Part shown: piece after piece, positions 9,072 to 18,122 of the stretch
Position numbering within the stretch: position 1 is the stretch's first letter
Layout: every line of letters begins with the position of its first letter
Assembly (NCBI GenBank): GCA_965230615.1
Contig: OZ246012.1
Coordinates: 3,224,001-3,288,000, forward strand
DNA: 64,000 nucleotides
Source: G965230615 sp965230615
Lineage (GTDB): Bacteria; Pseudomonadota; Gammaproteobacteria; HTCC5015
Direction of reading: 5' to 3'
The notes under the pieces: generated by a model
The model's input: only the letters and a program-made list of their open reading frames with translations
Told to the model about the DNA's origin: nothing
Database searches by the model: none
Position numbers and translations under genes: made by a program

Positions 9072-10100
9072 ATGAAAGCAATTGAAATATGTGCAGGTGC
9101 AGGAGGGCAGGCTCTAGGGCTCCATCAAGCTGGCTTTTCGCATGAGATGCTAATTGAGATCGATGAACATGCTTGCGCGACTCTTGAGCATAACAATGAA
9201 AAGTTGGGTCTAAATTGGGGAGAAATTGTAAGAGGAGACCTGAAATGCTTCTCAAAAAATAAAGCTCGCCTGTACAGAGGAAAAGTTGACCTTGTTGCCG
9301 GTGGAGTTCCATGTCCACCATTTAGCAAGGCTGGTCAGCAGCGAGGCAACGAAGATGAGCGTGACTTGTTCCCAACCGCTCTAGATATTGTACGAGATAT
9401 TCGTCCTACTGCTGTTATGCTGGAGAATGTGCCGGGGCTGAATGAAGCCAAATTTGAAGACTACAGAAATAAAATTTCTTCAAGGTTACAAAGGCTTGGC
9501 TATAAAAGTGAGTGGCGCCTGCTACAAGCGAGTGATTTCGGTGTGTCTCAATTGAGACCACGTATTGTTCTTGTTGCCATTAAGAAAGACTTCTTTCACC
9601 TTTTTGATTGGCCTGAAATTAAAGACTCACCACCACCGACAGTGGGTGAATGCCTTTTCGATCTCATGTCATCAAAAGGATGGAAAGGTGCTAGAGATTG
9701 GGCTAATAAAGCTAATGAAATTGCTCCGACACTTGTAGGAGGGTCAAAAAAACATGGGGGGCCAGACCTGGGGCCAACTAGAGCTAAAAAACAATGGCAA
9801 AATTTATTCGTAAATGCCCATAGAGTGGGTGACTATGACGAAATTCCTTCACGGGAGTTCAAAGGTGTGTTGCTTAAAGACGGAAGTATTCGAGCTGGTT
9901 TCGAAGGTATGCCCCTGTTAAATGTTCGAATGGCAGCGAGATTACAAGGTTTTCCAGATTGCTGGGAGTTTATTGGTAAGAAAACACACGCTTATAGGCA
10001 GGTTGGTAACGCGTTTCCGCCTCCAGTAGCTTATGCCATAGGGCAAGAAATATATAGAGCTTTAGAGAAAATTTCTAACAGGGATAGAGTGGCGGCATGA
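9072..10100 (+). CDS. DNA (cytosine-5-)-methyltransferase of a type II R-M system (M.NgoMIV-like)
   Basis: A 342-residue C5 methyltransferase with the ordered motifs: I, ICAGAGGQALGLHQAGF (about 6-22); IV, PCPPFS with catalytic Cys81; VI, ENV (118-120); VIII, QLRPR (160-164); IX, RLQGFPDCWEF; X, GNAFPPPVAYAIG. The variable region between VIII and IX would set specificity. It overlaps the endonuclease gene at ATGA (10097-10100), so both are one transcript with methyltransferase first. From the partner enzyme I infer it protects GCCGGC sites. The base composition is more AT-rich than the flanking core genes, suggesting transfer. Confidence 0.95.
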   Translation: MKAIEICAGAGGQALGLHQAGFSHEMLIEIDEHACATLEHNNEKLGLNWGEIVRGDLKCFSKNKARLYRGKVDLVAGGVPCPPFSKAGQQRGNEDERDLFPTALDIVRDIRPTAVMLENVPGLNEAKFEDYRNKISSRLQRLGYKSEWRLLQASDFGVSQLRPRIVLVAIKKDFFHLFDWPEIKDSPPPTVGECLFDLMSSKGWKGARDWANKANEIAPTLVGGSKKHGGPDLGPTRAKKQWQNLFVNAHRVGDYDEIPSREFKGVLLKDGSIRAGFEGMPLLNVRMAARLQGFPDCWEFIGKKTHAYRQVGNAFPPPVAYAIGQEIYRALEKISNRDRVAA

Positions 10101-11011
10101 GTAACGGACTGATATCAGAGGAGAGAAAAAGATTTCATAAATCTTTAATTACTAGCGAAACTCTTACTGCAAGTCCATTTAAAAAATTTGGGCATTCAGA
10201 AATTTTAAGTAACGCTGATTCTGGTCAGAAGTTAAGTGTTGCAATTGCAAATGACCTTGCTGAAAGAATTTCTATTCAGGCTGGCGCAAAACTAATACTT
10301 CGTAACAAGAAGAAAGAGGGGCAAACTCTTGGAAATGAGTTTGAAAATCATTGTAAGGAATTTATTAGTAACACTTTCCTAAAGCTTGGTCATCTTCGTC
10401 CGGGGAAATGGATTATCGAACGAGTAGGTTCAAGAGCCGATGGAATTATAGGAAAATATGCTCAATATTCACATCTTGCCGAATTAAGCCGATTAGCAAA
10501 AGAAAATAAAGAGCTGAGAAGCTGTCTCGGAGAGGGCTATACGATAGCTCCTGATGTTGTTGTTGCAAGATTGCCGGAAAGCGATGATGAAATCAACGAT
10601 GCTTTAGAAATTGTTGATTCAGCTTCCTGTGATCGAGCGATTCTACGCTGTGCAAATCATGACGATCCTGATAACCCATTAGAAATTATACACGCAAGTA
10701 TATCCTGCAAGTTTACAATGAGGACGGATAGAGCTCAAAATACTCGAACGGAGGCTCTAAATCTTATTCGAAATAGGAAGGGGCGGCTGCCACACGTTGT
10801 ATCTGTTACTGCGGAGCCTGTTCCTTCTCGTCTTGCTTCATTAGCCCTTGGCACAGGTGATCTAGACTGCGTTTATCACTTTGCTTTGTATGAATTAATC
10901 GCAACGCTAAATAAGCTAGAAAAAGAAGATGCGGTTGATTTGCTGCATACGATGATTGAAGGTAAAAGGCTGAAAGATATCAGTGACTTGCCTCTGGATC
11001 TTGCTGTTTAA
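10097..11011 (+). CDS. Type II restriction endonuclease, NgoMIV family (predicted GCCGGC)
   Basis: The 304-residue protein closely matches my memory of NgoMIV. Shared segments include ASISCK (residues 200-205), NRKGRLPH, VTAEP-PSR, LDCVYHFALYEL and the identical C terminus KRLKDISDLPLDLAV. NgoMIV active-site residues E70, D140, K187 and E201 correspond to E81, D153, K205 and E219 here with consistent offsets, and its R191/D193 recognition pair to R209/D211. NgoMIV is a tetramer that cuts G^CCGGC; the same site is inferred. The start overlaps the methyltransferase stop. No control or Vsr gene is adjacent. Confidence 0.93.
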   Translation: MSNGLISEERKRFHKSLITSETLTASPFKKFGHSEILSNADSGQKLSVAIANDLAERISIQAGAKLILRNKKKEGQTLGNEFENHCKEFISNTFLKLGHLRPGKWIIERVGSRADGIIGKYAQYSHLAELSRLAKENKELRSCLGEGYTIAPDVVVARLPESDDEINDALEIVDSASCDRAILRCANHDDPDNPLEIIHASISCKFTMRTDRAQNTRTEALNLIRNRKGRLPHVVSVTAEPVPSRLASLALGTGDLDCVYHFALYELIATLNKLEKEDAVDLLHTMIEGKRLKDISDLPLDLAV

Positions 11012-11252
11012 AAGGTTGCTGATTACGAGTTAGAACCTCCATCTTTAAATGGAGTCTCCAAGGGGAAGTCGGCATAACAGCTATGAATAATAGATGGAGT
11101 TTTATAACAGATAAAACGCCTTTGACAGATATATTAGAAAACCTCTTTTGGGATAAAAGCCTCTCATTCTACTTTCGATAGCTTCCTGTTCAAGCATATC
11201 GTTCTCCTAAAAAAACATCTTTATTTAAGTAAGTCTAAGCTATTCGGGTTCA

Positions 11253-11307
11253 TGAACCTAACACGGGACAGAATTGATCTGTTTATACGCAGGGTTGTAC
11301 CCAGCGC
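11253..11307 (+). repeat. Right-hand copy of the tRNA-downstream repeat core (55 bp)
   Basis: Ungapped comparison with 8005-8059 shows 49 of 55 identical bases, starting TGAACCTAACACGGGACAGA and ending CCAGCGC. Identity stops exactly where the tRNA-tail segment would begin. The GGGACAGAAT core resembles sequences often seen next to REP-associated tyrosine transposases, but none is encoded here. Confidence 0.88.
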
Positions 11308-11324
11308 TATAAAGAAACCTAGGT

Positions 11325-11375
11325 CATTCGGCTTTATGAATTAAATACAAGACAGGGTTAATCCGTTTGCAATAA
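11325..11375 (+). repeat. Degenerate further copy of the repeat core
   Basis: Starting CATTCGG and continuing through TATGAA, GACAGGGTTAATCCGTTT, this aligns without gaps to the copy that begins at 11241 (TATTCGGGTTCATGAACC), 84 bases upstream, with roughly two thirds identity. It looks like an older, decayed duplicate. The remaining bases of 11012-11506 hold no gene that I can see. Confidence 0.6.
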
Positions 11376-11506
11376 GCAGTTCCATTCTGGATGGAAGTAA
11401 AACACTTTGGGAATAATATTAGTGTATAGCTCTTCTGACGTAACAACGAGGCAAACAGTACCATCCTGCCTGCCTCGCCGATATCAATATGAATTAACGC
11501 TGAGGC

Positions 11507-12484
11507 TTAATAACCAAAGCCAATTCGATAAGCAACAACGGCATCACTGGTTAAGTTTGTGTCGCCATTGCTGGCAAACGGAATAACCACTAAACGTTGT
11601 GAAGGCACATATGTTAAGTCGGCTGGGTCACCGGCTAACATGGTTGAAGTAATTACTTCACCGCGTCGGTTAAGCAACTGTAGTAAGAAGTCAGTTTTGT
11701 TGGTGACTAACCAAGTGCGAAAACGAAAAGCGGTAATGCCATCTAATAAACCAAGTGGCGTTGAATTATTTAAGTTAGTGATTTCTTTGCTGCGCACATC
11801 AACTTTCTTAGGGAAGCCTAATGGGTTATCAAAATCATATACGCCAGTATCAGGGTCGCTTAATAAACCAAAAGAAGCAACATAGACATTACGGCTGTCA
11901 ACAAACAGGCCATTCGGGTCTTGTAAGCCAAGGCTTTCTAACCAGGGTTGAAAAGTGCCATTTTGCAAACGGTAAATGGCGTTGCCGCCTAAGTCGCTCA
12001 CGTAAACATTGCCATGTGGTCCTACAGCAGTGTCATTGAGTAAATGTGCGCCAGGGGCTGGAATCTCGGCAACGATAGCACCTGTTTCAATATCAATTGC
12101 AACGACTTGTGATGTTAAGTCTTGCAGGCCATTATCACCCAGTGCAGCACCTGAGGTTAAGCTGGCAACAAATAAGGTGTCACCACGAATAGCCAAGCCT
12201 TTTGGTGCATTTAAGCCTGTCACCCAGTTTTTGTTGATTAGTTCTCCATTGCCAGAGATTAAGCTGATAAAGCCTTGACCATCGCCAGATAGGCCATCAC
12301 CTGCCATATTTGAAACAAAGTACTGATCTCTTACCCAGTCATAAGTAACAGACTCTGGGTTGCTCAAGCCATCGACCTGCCATACAGATGTTAATTGCAG
12401 CTCAGCCATTGCGTTGAATGAAGTCAATAAAATTAAAAGCCCGGTTGTTTTTAATATCATTTTGCGGAAAGAGAATAACTGCAT
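11507..12484 (-). CDS. Secreted SMP-30/gluconolactonase-like beta-propeller protein
   Basis: A 325-residue protein with a signal peptide (TGLLILLTSFNAMA-E) and repeated propeller strands such as LSNPESVTYDWVRDQYFVSN, GLNAPKGLAIRGDTLFVAS, LLNDTAVGPHGNVYVSDLGGNAIYRL and DPNGLFVDSRNVYVASFG, typical of SMP-30/NHL-type six-bladed propellers. Substrate is unknown; such periplasmic proteins often hydrolyse lactones or only bind ligands. The start at 12484 has AAAGGAGC seven bases upstream. It stands alone right of the R-M insert with a 1-kb upstream region. Confidence 0.8.
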   Translation of the reverse strand: MQLFSFRKMILKTTGLLILLTSFNAMAELQLTSVWQVDGLSNPESVTYDWVRDQYFVSNMAGDGLSGDGQGFISLISGNGELINKNWVTGLNAPKGLAIRGDTLFVASLTSGAALGDNGLQDLTSQVVAIDIETGAIVAEIPAPGAHLLNDTAVGPHGNVYVSDLGGNAIYRLQNGTFQPWLESLGLQDPNGLFVDSRNVYVASFGLLSDPDTGVYDFDNPLGFPKKVDVRSKEITNLNNSTPLGLLDGITAFRFRTWLVTNKTDFLLQLLNRRGEVITSTMLAGDPADLTYVPSQRLVVIPFASNGDTNLTSDAVVAYRIGFGY

Positions 12485-13470
12485 TGAAAGCTCCTTTTAA
12501 AGGTTGTTAAGTATGCAAAGATTGCGCGTTTTTTTAGACTAAGCGGTTTTACGGTTTCACGGCAGACGGTATTACACTTAGTTGCGGACAAAAAATAATA
12601 AAAACGTGGTACATCTTGATTAAAGTGTTAACTAGCTAACATAAAATCTTTGTTGTGAAAAAATAAAAGACTCATAACAAGAGGCACAAAGCCTGTTTTG
12701 TTAAGGCTAATGCCAAACAAGTATTATTCAGTTTGTGCAATAATTGAGTAGGATGATTTAAAATAGCAGCGTTGCAGGAGAGTTCGCACGAGTTATCTAT
12801 TAATTAAAACGTATGAGCTTACGTTAATAGCGTATTCGGTCTTAGTAAAAGTTTATAAACTACCTTTGAACAAATTTTCATATTGATAAAATATGATCTC
12901 AATATGAAAAATTATAAAAAGTTTATAAATTATTAAGGCGTTTCAATGCAGTAATATCGATCGTTATAGATAGAGCTTAAGGTTGCGTGCGAGTCGTCAA
13001 TAAGCATTTGCTTATTTGTGTGTAGTTCGCAGTTTGTTGTGAGTTATTTAAATATCCATCAAGAAAAAGCCTATGTATGTTTATATTGATGAGTAAAAAA
13101 CATGGGTAAAAAATAATGGTGCAGAAAAATAGCAGAGTATAAAAATACTTAATAAGCGATTGATGCCTAGTGTGTTGATACCGGTTTCACAGCAGGTATA
13201 TTGCTTGGGCCTTAGGTGTGCTTTGCTATTGCTGCTAACACACCGATAAAGTACCGCGCAAAGTAGAGCTGTCAGTGTTTTAACAGTGCTCACTGTCAGT
13301 AAAAGGTAAAGCGCAGATCTGTATTGAGCTAGCGCTTCTGCTTATATCGTGCCTAACCGTTGCTTAAATACTTCATTCGCGCAGCTCCTTTTTTTTAAAT
13401 AAAAACTATTTTAATTTCAGTGGGTTACCTGACTTTTCTTTATTGTTGGGCGATATTGGGGGTTTAATGG
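12485..13470. other. AT-rich intergenic region of about 1 kb with nested repeats
   Basis: No convincing gene on either strand. At 12875-12910 there is a perfect 12-bp inverted repeat (TTTTCATATTGA and its complement, 12-nt loop). It is flanked by an exact 13-bp direct repeat AAAAGTTTATAAA at 12847-12859 and 12917-12929. The layout could be an operator array or the remains of a small element. Promoters for the divergent gene at 12484 and for hemP must lie at the two ends. Confidence 0.5.
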
Positions 13471-13499
13471 TTGACATGTAAATGAGAATCATTATCATT
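13471..13499 (+). promoter_or_regulatory. Promoter with overlapping Fur box upstream of hemP
   Basis: A TTGACA -35 box (13471-13476), a 16-bp spacer and a TATCAT -10 box (13493-13498) surround AAATGAGAATCATTATCATT (13480-13499), a near-consensus Fur box. Fur with iron bound would cover the -10 region and repress hemP and the receptor remnant behind it. Confidence 0.88.
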
Positions 13500-13513
13500 G
13501 GTGTCTGTGGGTT

Positions 13514-13717
13514 ATGTTTTCAATGAGTAATAATGATGGGTTACAGATGAACAGGAATAGCGAAACGCAAAGCAAGGTTCAAGCGAGCAAAGAGCCTATG
13601 AAGCGCTTATGTACAAAGGATTTGTTGCAAGATGCCAATACACTGATTATTGAGCACAATGGTAATGACTATACCCTGCGTGTTACACGCAATGACAAAT
13701 TGATACTGACTAAATAA
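13514..13717 (+). CDS. hemP: Hemin uptake protein HemP
   Basis: A 67-residue protein whose C terminus, RLCTKDLLQDANTLIIEHNGNDYTLRVTRNDKLILTK in outline, is the HemP family domain ending in KLILTK. HemP proteins accompany heme receptors and help activate or support heme uptake. It lies directly behind a Fur-box promoter and 83 bases before a broken TonB-dependent receptor, the usual hemP-receptor pair. ATG 13514 or 13523 are both possible starts; neither has a strong ribosome-binding site. Confidence 0.9.
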   Translation: MFSMSNNDGLQMNRNSETQSKVQASKEPMKRLCTKDLLQDANTLIIEHNGNDYTLRVTRNDKLILTK

Positions 13718-13800
13718 TAATATAAACCAAGCCAGTTTGGGCATATCTCAGTGATGCCCGGCCAGCCAGGTTCTTTTGTTGGATAATAAGAGAATCTGCA

Positions 13801-14560
13801 ATGCTAAAAGATCTATTCAAATACTTACCTATATATGAAGCACTGATTGCGATCATTGTTTTTGTGCTTATTCCTTTTCCAGAAGCAAGAGCCAGTTCTT
13901 CAGAAGAGACAGGCTTGACTAAGCTTGATGCTGTGGTTGTGTCAGCCAGTAAAACAGCAAGGCCTGCTTTCGAAAGACCTGACTCTGTTTCCGCTGTTGA
14001 TGCTGCTGTATTAGATCAACCTCAGGCGAGTGATATTGGTGAAAGCTTAGACGGTTTAGCGAATGTTGAAATCAGTGCAGGTCCTCGTTCTGTTGGCGAG
14101 GATGTCAACATTCGCGGTTTATCTAATGAGCGAGTGCTATTTTTAGTTGATGGGGCTCGCCGCAACTTTTCGCCTGCCCATAAAGGACCCTTTTTTCTAG
14201 ATCCTGAATTATTAAAAAATATAGAAGTCTTGCGTGAGCCTGGCTCAGCGCTTTGGGGTAGTGGCGCCTTGGCCGGGGTGGTCAGTGTTAGCTATTAAAG
14301 ACTCGAGTGATTTATTAACAGACGATAATAAGAGTATGGGTACCATGCAAACAGTGCAAGGGTATGAATTGTTAGATGTTTATCTGTCGTGGCAGCCAGT
14401 CAATCAGCTTGATTGGCAGGGTGTTGAGCTCAGGTTGGTAATAGGAAATGTGATGGGTGAAGCATATCGCCGTCACCTGGCTTTAATTGAAGAAGTGGAG
14501 CGCAATGTGAAATTGAGCTTGCCTATATTTTTTAACGGGTCCTCGACGTGTGGCCGCTGA
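13801..14560 (+). pseudogene. Remnant of a TonB-dependent heme receptor (frameshift plus internal deletion)
   Basis: The N terminus has a signal peptide and a TonB-dependent plug: LDAVVVSASKTARPAFERP, VEISAGPRSVGEDVNIRGLS, LREPGSALWGSGALAGVV. Around 14276-14290 the frame shifts: the plug motif continues in another frame as AIKDSSDLLTDDN, as in heme receptors. Then about 450 residues of barrel are missing and only a C-terminal piece (YELLDVYLSWQP, VELRLVIGNVMGEAYRRHL) remains to 14560. The product cannot form a 22-strand barrel. Position after hemP supports a former heme receptor of the HutA/HasR type. Confidence 0.85.
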
Positions 14561-14771
14561 TAATAACAAAAGCTTACCCAAAACCCCACTTAAGGGAATG
14601 CATAATGGTTTCTATTGTATTCCACGTAGTGTTGTTATCGGTGGTCACACACTTTAAATATAGTCTTCAGGGATTTAACGTTCGTAGCGAAAGTATAAAG
14701 CTTACTGAAGAGTATCGATCTCTTATACATATACTTCCTGTATGTGAATACTCGTCGTAATAAAATTGGAC

Positions 14772-14788
14772 TGCGACAATTTGTCGCA
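14772..14788. promoter_or_regulatory. Perfect palindrome, candidate operator for the TonB receptor gene
   Basis: TGCGACAA-T-TTGTCGCA, perfect 8-bp arms around one base, lies 68 bp before the receptor start at 14856. It does not resemble a Fur, Zur or MntR box that I know. An unidentified dimeric repressor or activator is inferred. Confidence 0.55.
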
Positions 14789-14855
14789 TTGCCAGTCAGC
14801 TGAGCGCTAATTAAGCTAGCCATCCGGAATATTACGACTAAAAAAGTGTGAACTC

Positions 14856-17021
14856 ATGGATAAACTAATAATAATACTTGTCAGCCTTGGCTTGCTGTCA
14901 GGTAGTGCTGTTGCAGGGCATGGCGATAAAAACTTGGAAGAGATCGTTGTTGAGGGCAAGATCGAAGGCTTTTCTGAAACACAGTTTGGCCCAGAGCGCC
15001 GTATCTCGCATGCAGATGCCGCACAACTGATGGCACAAGTGCCCGGTGGTGCTGCGAATAACAATGGGCCTTTAACTGGGCAGCTACAGTATCGTGGTAT
15101 GTTTGGGCCGCGGCTCAATGTGCGTATTGATGGCATGTTAATCAATGGTGGTGGTCCAAACTGGATGGCGCCGCCATTGCATCATATTCCCTCTGGTTTG
15201 ATGGAAGCATTGACAGTAGAGCAGGGTATTGCTGCAATCACTACCGGTGGTGGTATTGGTGGTGCTGTGACAGCGCAATGGAAGCGACCAGCCTATAATG
15301 ATGAGTCGGTCTGGCAGGCCACTGGTGACGCTGAGTTATCTTTAGGGTCAGTGGACGATGGGACAAGTGTAGCGCTGATGGCAGGCATGGTTAACGAAAA
15401 TCATCGTGTTTATTTATTAGGTAGCCGCGATGAAGGTGATGATTATGAGTCTGGTCGTGGCACAGTGGCTGCCACTGAGTACGAGCGTGATGCTAGTGGT
15501 ATTGGCTATGGCTTTCGCAATGATAAGCATTATCTAGACGTGGACTTCCGCAAAATAGAAACAGGCGAAACAGGCACGCCAAGTTTGCCAATGGATATTG
15601 AATTTTTTGATAGTGATCTCTGGAGCCTGCGTTACGGCATTGCTTTTGATAAAGCACAATTAGATGTTCAGGTTTATGGCTCTGATATAGATCACCGTAT
15701 GAATAATTATCGCTTACGTATGGCGCCTGATTTTTCTAGCTTAATGTTGCCACCTTTTGTTGATGATGACCGCCGCTTTGTTAATACAAGCAGTGAGGAG
15801 ACGGGTTATAAAATTGCATTAAGTCTGCCCATGGCTTCGGGCAAGCTCACAGTGGGACTTGATGGTCATGATGCAGAGCATGAGGCAACCGTCTTTGACC
15901 CTGACTTCGCAATGTTCTTTGTGAATAATTTCGTCGATACTGAAGAAGAGAAGCAAGGTATATTTTTACAATGGGATACTGTTTACAACGAAAACTGGTA
16001 TTTTGAAGCAGGCTTACGTTCAGAAACAGTGGATATGAGCACAGCAGAAATTGATGCTTTTCCTGCGCGACTGGTTGATATGAATCCCGCTGCCTGGCCA
16101 ATGGGTACACCGCCTCGTGCTGTGTTTATGCTAAGAGAAGCATTTAATGCTGCAGATAGAAACATTAGTGACGATAATATCGACTGGGTATTGAAAACAC
16201 GTTATCAGGCTAGCGAAAATTTGATATATGAAATCGCTTTAGCGCAAAAAACGCGCTCGCCGATTTATCAAGAGCGCTTTATGTGGATACCATTGGAAGT
16301 GAATGCAGGTCTCGGTGATGGTAATAACTATGTCGGTAATCTTGATCTGAAGCCAGAGGAGTCAACACAAATTGAGCTTGGCTTAGATTGGCGCACAGAA
16401 ACAGCAAATTTTTCACCACGGATTTATTTGCGAGAAGTTGATGATTATATTCAAGGTGTGCCGGCGGCTAACCCATTGGTTGTTGCTGTCAGTGCAAATG
16501 CTAATGGTGACCCAACACCATTGATGTTTGATAATGTTGAAGCGACGATCACAGGTTTGGATTTAGATTTTGGTTTTAAACTCAATGATGCATTTGAAAT
16601 CAATGGCATATATTCTTATGTGCGCGGTGAACGTGATGATACCGATGATAACCTCTACCGCATTGCGCCACAGCATTTAAGAATTGGTTTGGATTGGCAT
16701 GGCAGCGATGCTTGGGATTTGCGTGTAGAGCAAGTTCTTGTGGATCGTCAGGATAAGTTATCAGCAAGTAACACATTAGATGTCGCTAGCGCACGCAATA
16801 GTTTTGCAGAAACACCTGGGTATGGTCTGACAAACCTGTATTTTGTATACCAGGTGAGTGATGGTTTGGTGTTAACCACAGGCATTGAGAACGTATTTGA
16901 TAAAGCCTATACAGATCACCTGACTGGCTTTAATCGTGTGGCGAATAGTATTGTGCCGATTGGTAGTCGTTTAGATGGGCCTGGCAGAAATATTTTTGCA
17001 CGTGTTCGTTATCAATGGTGA
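14856..17021 (+). CDS. TonB-dependent outer-membrane receptor, OprC/NosA-like (possible copper)
   Basis: A 721-residue receptor with a signal peptide (LVSLGLLSGSAVA-GHG), a TonB box-like EEIVVEG, a plug domain through GGGIGGAVTAQWKRP, and a beta-barrel ending with NIFARVRYQW, a classic outer-membrane C terminus with terminal aromatic residue. The segment DIDHRMNNYRLRM and the Met/His-rich plug (NWMAPPLHHIPSGLM) recall OprC/NosA copper receptors, but substrate is not certain. It stands alone between a palindromic site and a strong terminator. Confidence 0.87.
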   Translation: MDKLIIILVSLGLLSGSAVAGHGDKNLEEIVVEGKIEGFSETQFGPERRISHADAAQLMAQVPGGAANNNGPLTGQLQYRGMFGPRLNVRIDGMLINGGGPNWMAPPLHHIPSGLMEALTVEQGIAAITTGGGIGGAVTAQWKRPAYNDESVWQATGDAELSLGSVDDGTSVALMAGMVNENHRVYLLGSRDEGDDYESGRGTVAATEYERDASGIGYGFRNDKHYLDVDFRKIETGETGTPSLPMDIEFFDSDLWSLRYGIAFDKAQLDVQVYGSDIDHRMNNYRLRMAPDFSSLMLPPFVDDDRRFVNTSSEETGYKIALSLPMASGKLTVGLDGHDAEHEATVFDPDFAMFFVNNFVDTEEEKQGIFLQWDTVYNENWYFEAGLRSETVDMSTAEIDAFPARLVDMNPAAWPMGTPPRAVFMLREAFNAADRNISDDNIDWVLKTRYQASENLIYEIALAQKTRSPIYQERFMWIPLEVNAGLGDGNNYVGNLDLKPEESTQIELGLDWRTETANFSPRIYLREVDDYIQGVPAANPLVVAVSANANGDPTPLMFDNVEATITGLDLDFGFKLNDAFEINGIYSYVRGERDDTDDNLYRIAPQHLRIGLDWHGSDAWDLRVEQVLVDRQDKLSASNTLDVASARNSFAETPGYGLTNLYFVYQVSDGLVLTTGIENVFDKAYTDHLTGFNRVANSIVPIGSRLDGPGRNIFARVRYQW

Positions 17022-17059
17022 TTGCCTAGTACTAGTACCAGTTAAATAATAATTAATTA

Positions 17060-17106
17060 GCCCTTGCATGTGTTACGGTTGTTGTAACATGTGTAAGGGC
17101 TTTTTT
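17060..17106 (+). terminator. Rho-independent terminator of the TonB receptor gene
   Basis: A 17-bp stem (17060-17076 with 17084-17100, three wobble pairs) and 7-nt loop is followed directly by TTTTTT. Confidence 0.92.
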
Positions 17107-17351
17107 GTATCATGTCAGTGATGAATTTCACCATATTGCAGCTGCTTTTTTAAAAAATCGTTATGCTTCCCATTCAGTTTTGACGTTATATTGAACCTTC
17201 GTTTGGCTGACAAGTACTGAGTTGCAGGACCAGCTTTTTTGTTGGCGCTTGCTTTAATCGCATAAGTCATTAAAAGAGAAAACTGGGAACCTTTTCCGAG
17301 GCTGCTGCATCTTGTCTACAGGAGAGACAGTTTTATTGTGATTTCCTATGC

Positions 17352-18062
17352 GTGATATCCGATATAAAAGGTGGGGTTTTGAAATCAATAGGTATTAATC
17401 ATCCGTCGTTTAACGAGTTTAGTGATCGAGAGGTTGTAGATGCTGTTTTAGCGGGCAATAAACAGTTATTTGAGCTTTTAATGAGGCGTTACAACCAACA
17501 CTTTTATCGTTTGGCGCGTGGCATAGTCAACAATGGCGCAGAAGCAGAAGATGTTTTGCAGGAAGCGTATATTAAAGCATATGCTAATTTGCGACAGTGT
17601 AAAACAGCTAAGGTTAAGTCCTGGTTAGGTAAAATTGTTATTAACGAAGCTTTAATGCGGTTACGTCAAGAAAAACGGTTTCGCTCTTTAGATGAAGTAG
17701 CTGATATAGAGCCGTTGTTAATGGCATTAAATGAAAATAATAATCACAAGTCTTTGCAAGCTGACCCAGAGTACATTGCTGTTTCGCATGAGTTGTTATG
17801 GTTGATTGAGGCGGCAGTTGCGCGTTTGCCTGTTGAGTATCGAATTGTCTATGTGCTCAGAGCATTAGAGCAATTTAGCACGGATGAAACCGCCGAATAT
17901 CTGGGTATTAAGTCAGCGACTGTTAAAACCCGATATCATCGAGCTAAAGCGCTTTTACAGGATAAGTTTAATCGCTATACCGAAGAAGCGATAGCCGATA
18001 TTTTTCAATTCGGTGGAGAACATTGTGATCGTATTGTCTCCTCTGTGCTTGAGCGTATTTAG
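17352..18062 (+). CDS. ECF-type RNA polymerase sigma factor
   Basis: A 236-residue sigma-70 family protein with region 2 (about 28-95: AGNKQLFELLMRRYNQHFYRLARG, EAEDVLQEAYIKAYANL) and region 4 (about 150-205: LPVEYRIVYVLRALEQFSTDETAEYLG, ATVKTRYHRAKALLQ). A C-terminal tail, GGEHCDRIVSSVLERI, with one Cys is seen in a subset of ECF factors. No anti-sigma gene is adjacent; instead it is followed after 60 bp by a di-heme protein. Start is uncertain: GTG at 17352 or a TTG near 17379 preceded by AAGGTGG. Confidence 0.9.
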   Translation: MISDIKGGVLKSIGINHPSFNEFSDREVVDAVLAGNKQLFELLMRRYNQHFYRLARGIVNNGAEAEDVLQEAYIKAYANLRQCKTAKVKSWLGKIVINEALMRLRQEKRFRSLDEVADIEPLLMALNENNNHKSLQADPEYIAVSHELLWLIEAAVARLPVEYRIVYVLRALEQFSTDETAEYLGIKSATVKTRYHRAKALLQDKFNRYTEEAIADIFQFGGEHCDRIVSSVLERI

Positions 18063-18122
18063 TTGAATAAATCGAGTAGCTTGAATTAACAGTGGCCTCA
18101 TTATTTCTTTAGAGAGGACAGA

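Noticed and set aside
13081..13293. Minus-strand open frame of 70 codons upstream of hemP
   Set aside because: Composition looks random, no start signals, and it lies in the AT-rich intergenic region.
14548..14760. Open frame of 70 codons after the receptor remnant
   Set aside because: Overlaps the remnant end, no similarity to a known family and no ribosome-binding site; probably noise in decaying DNA.
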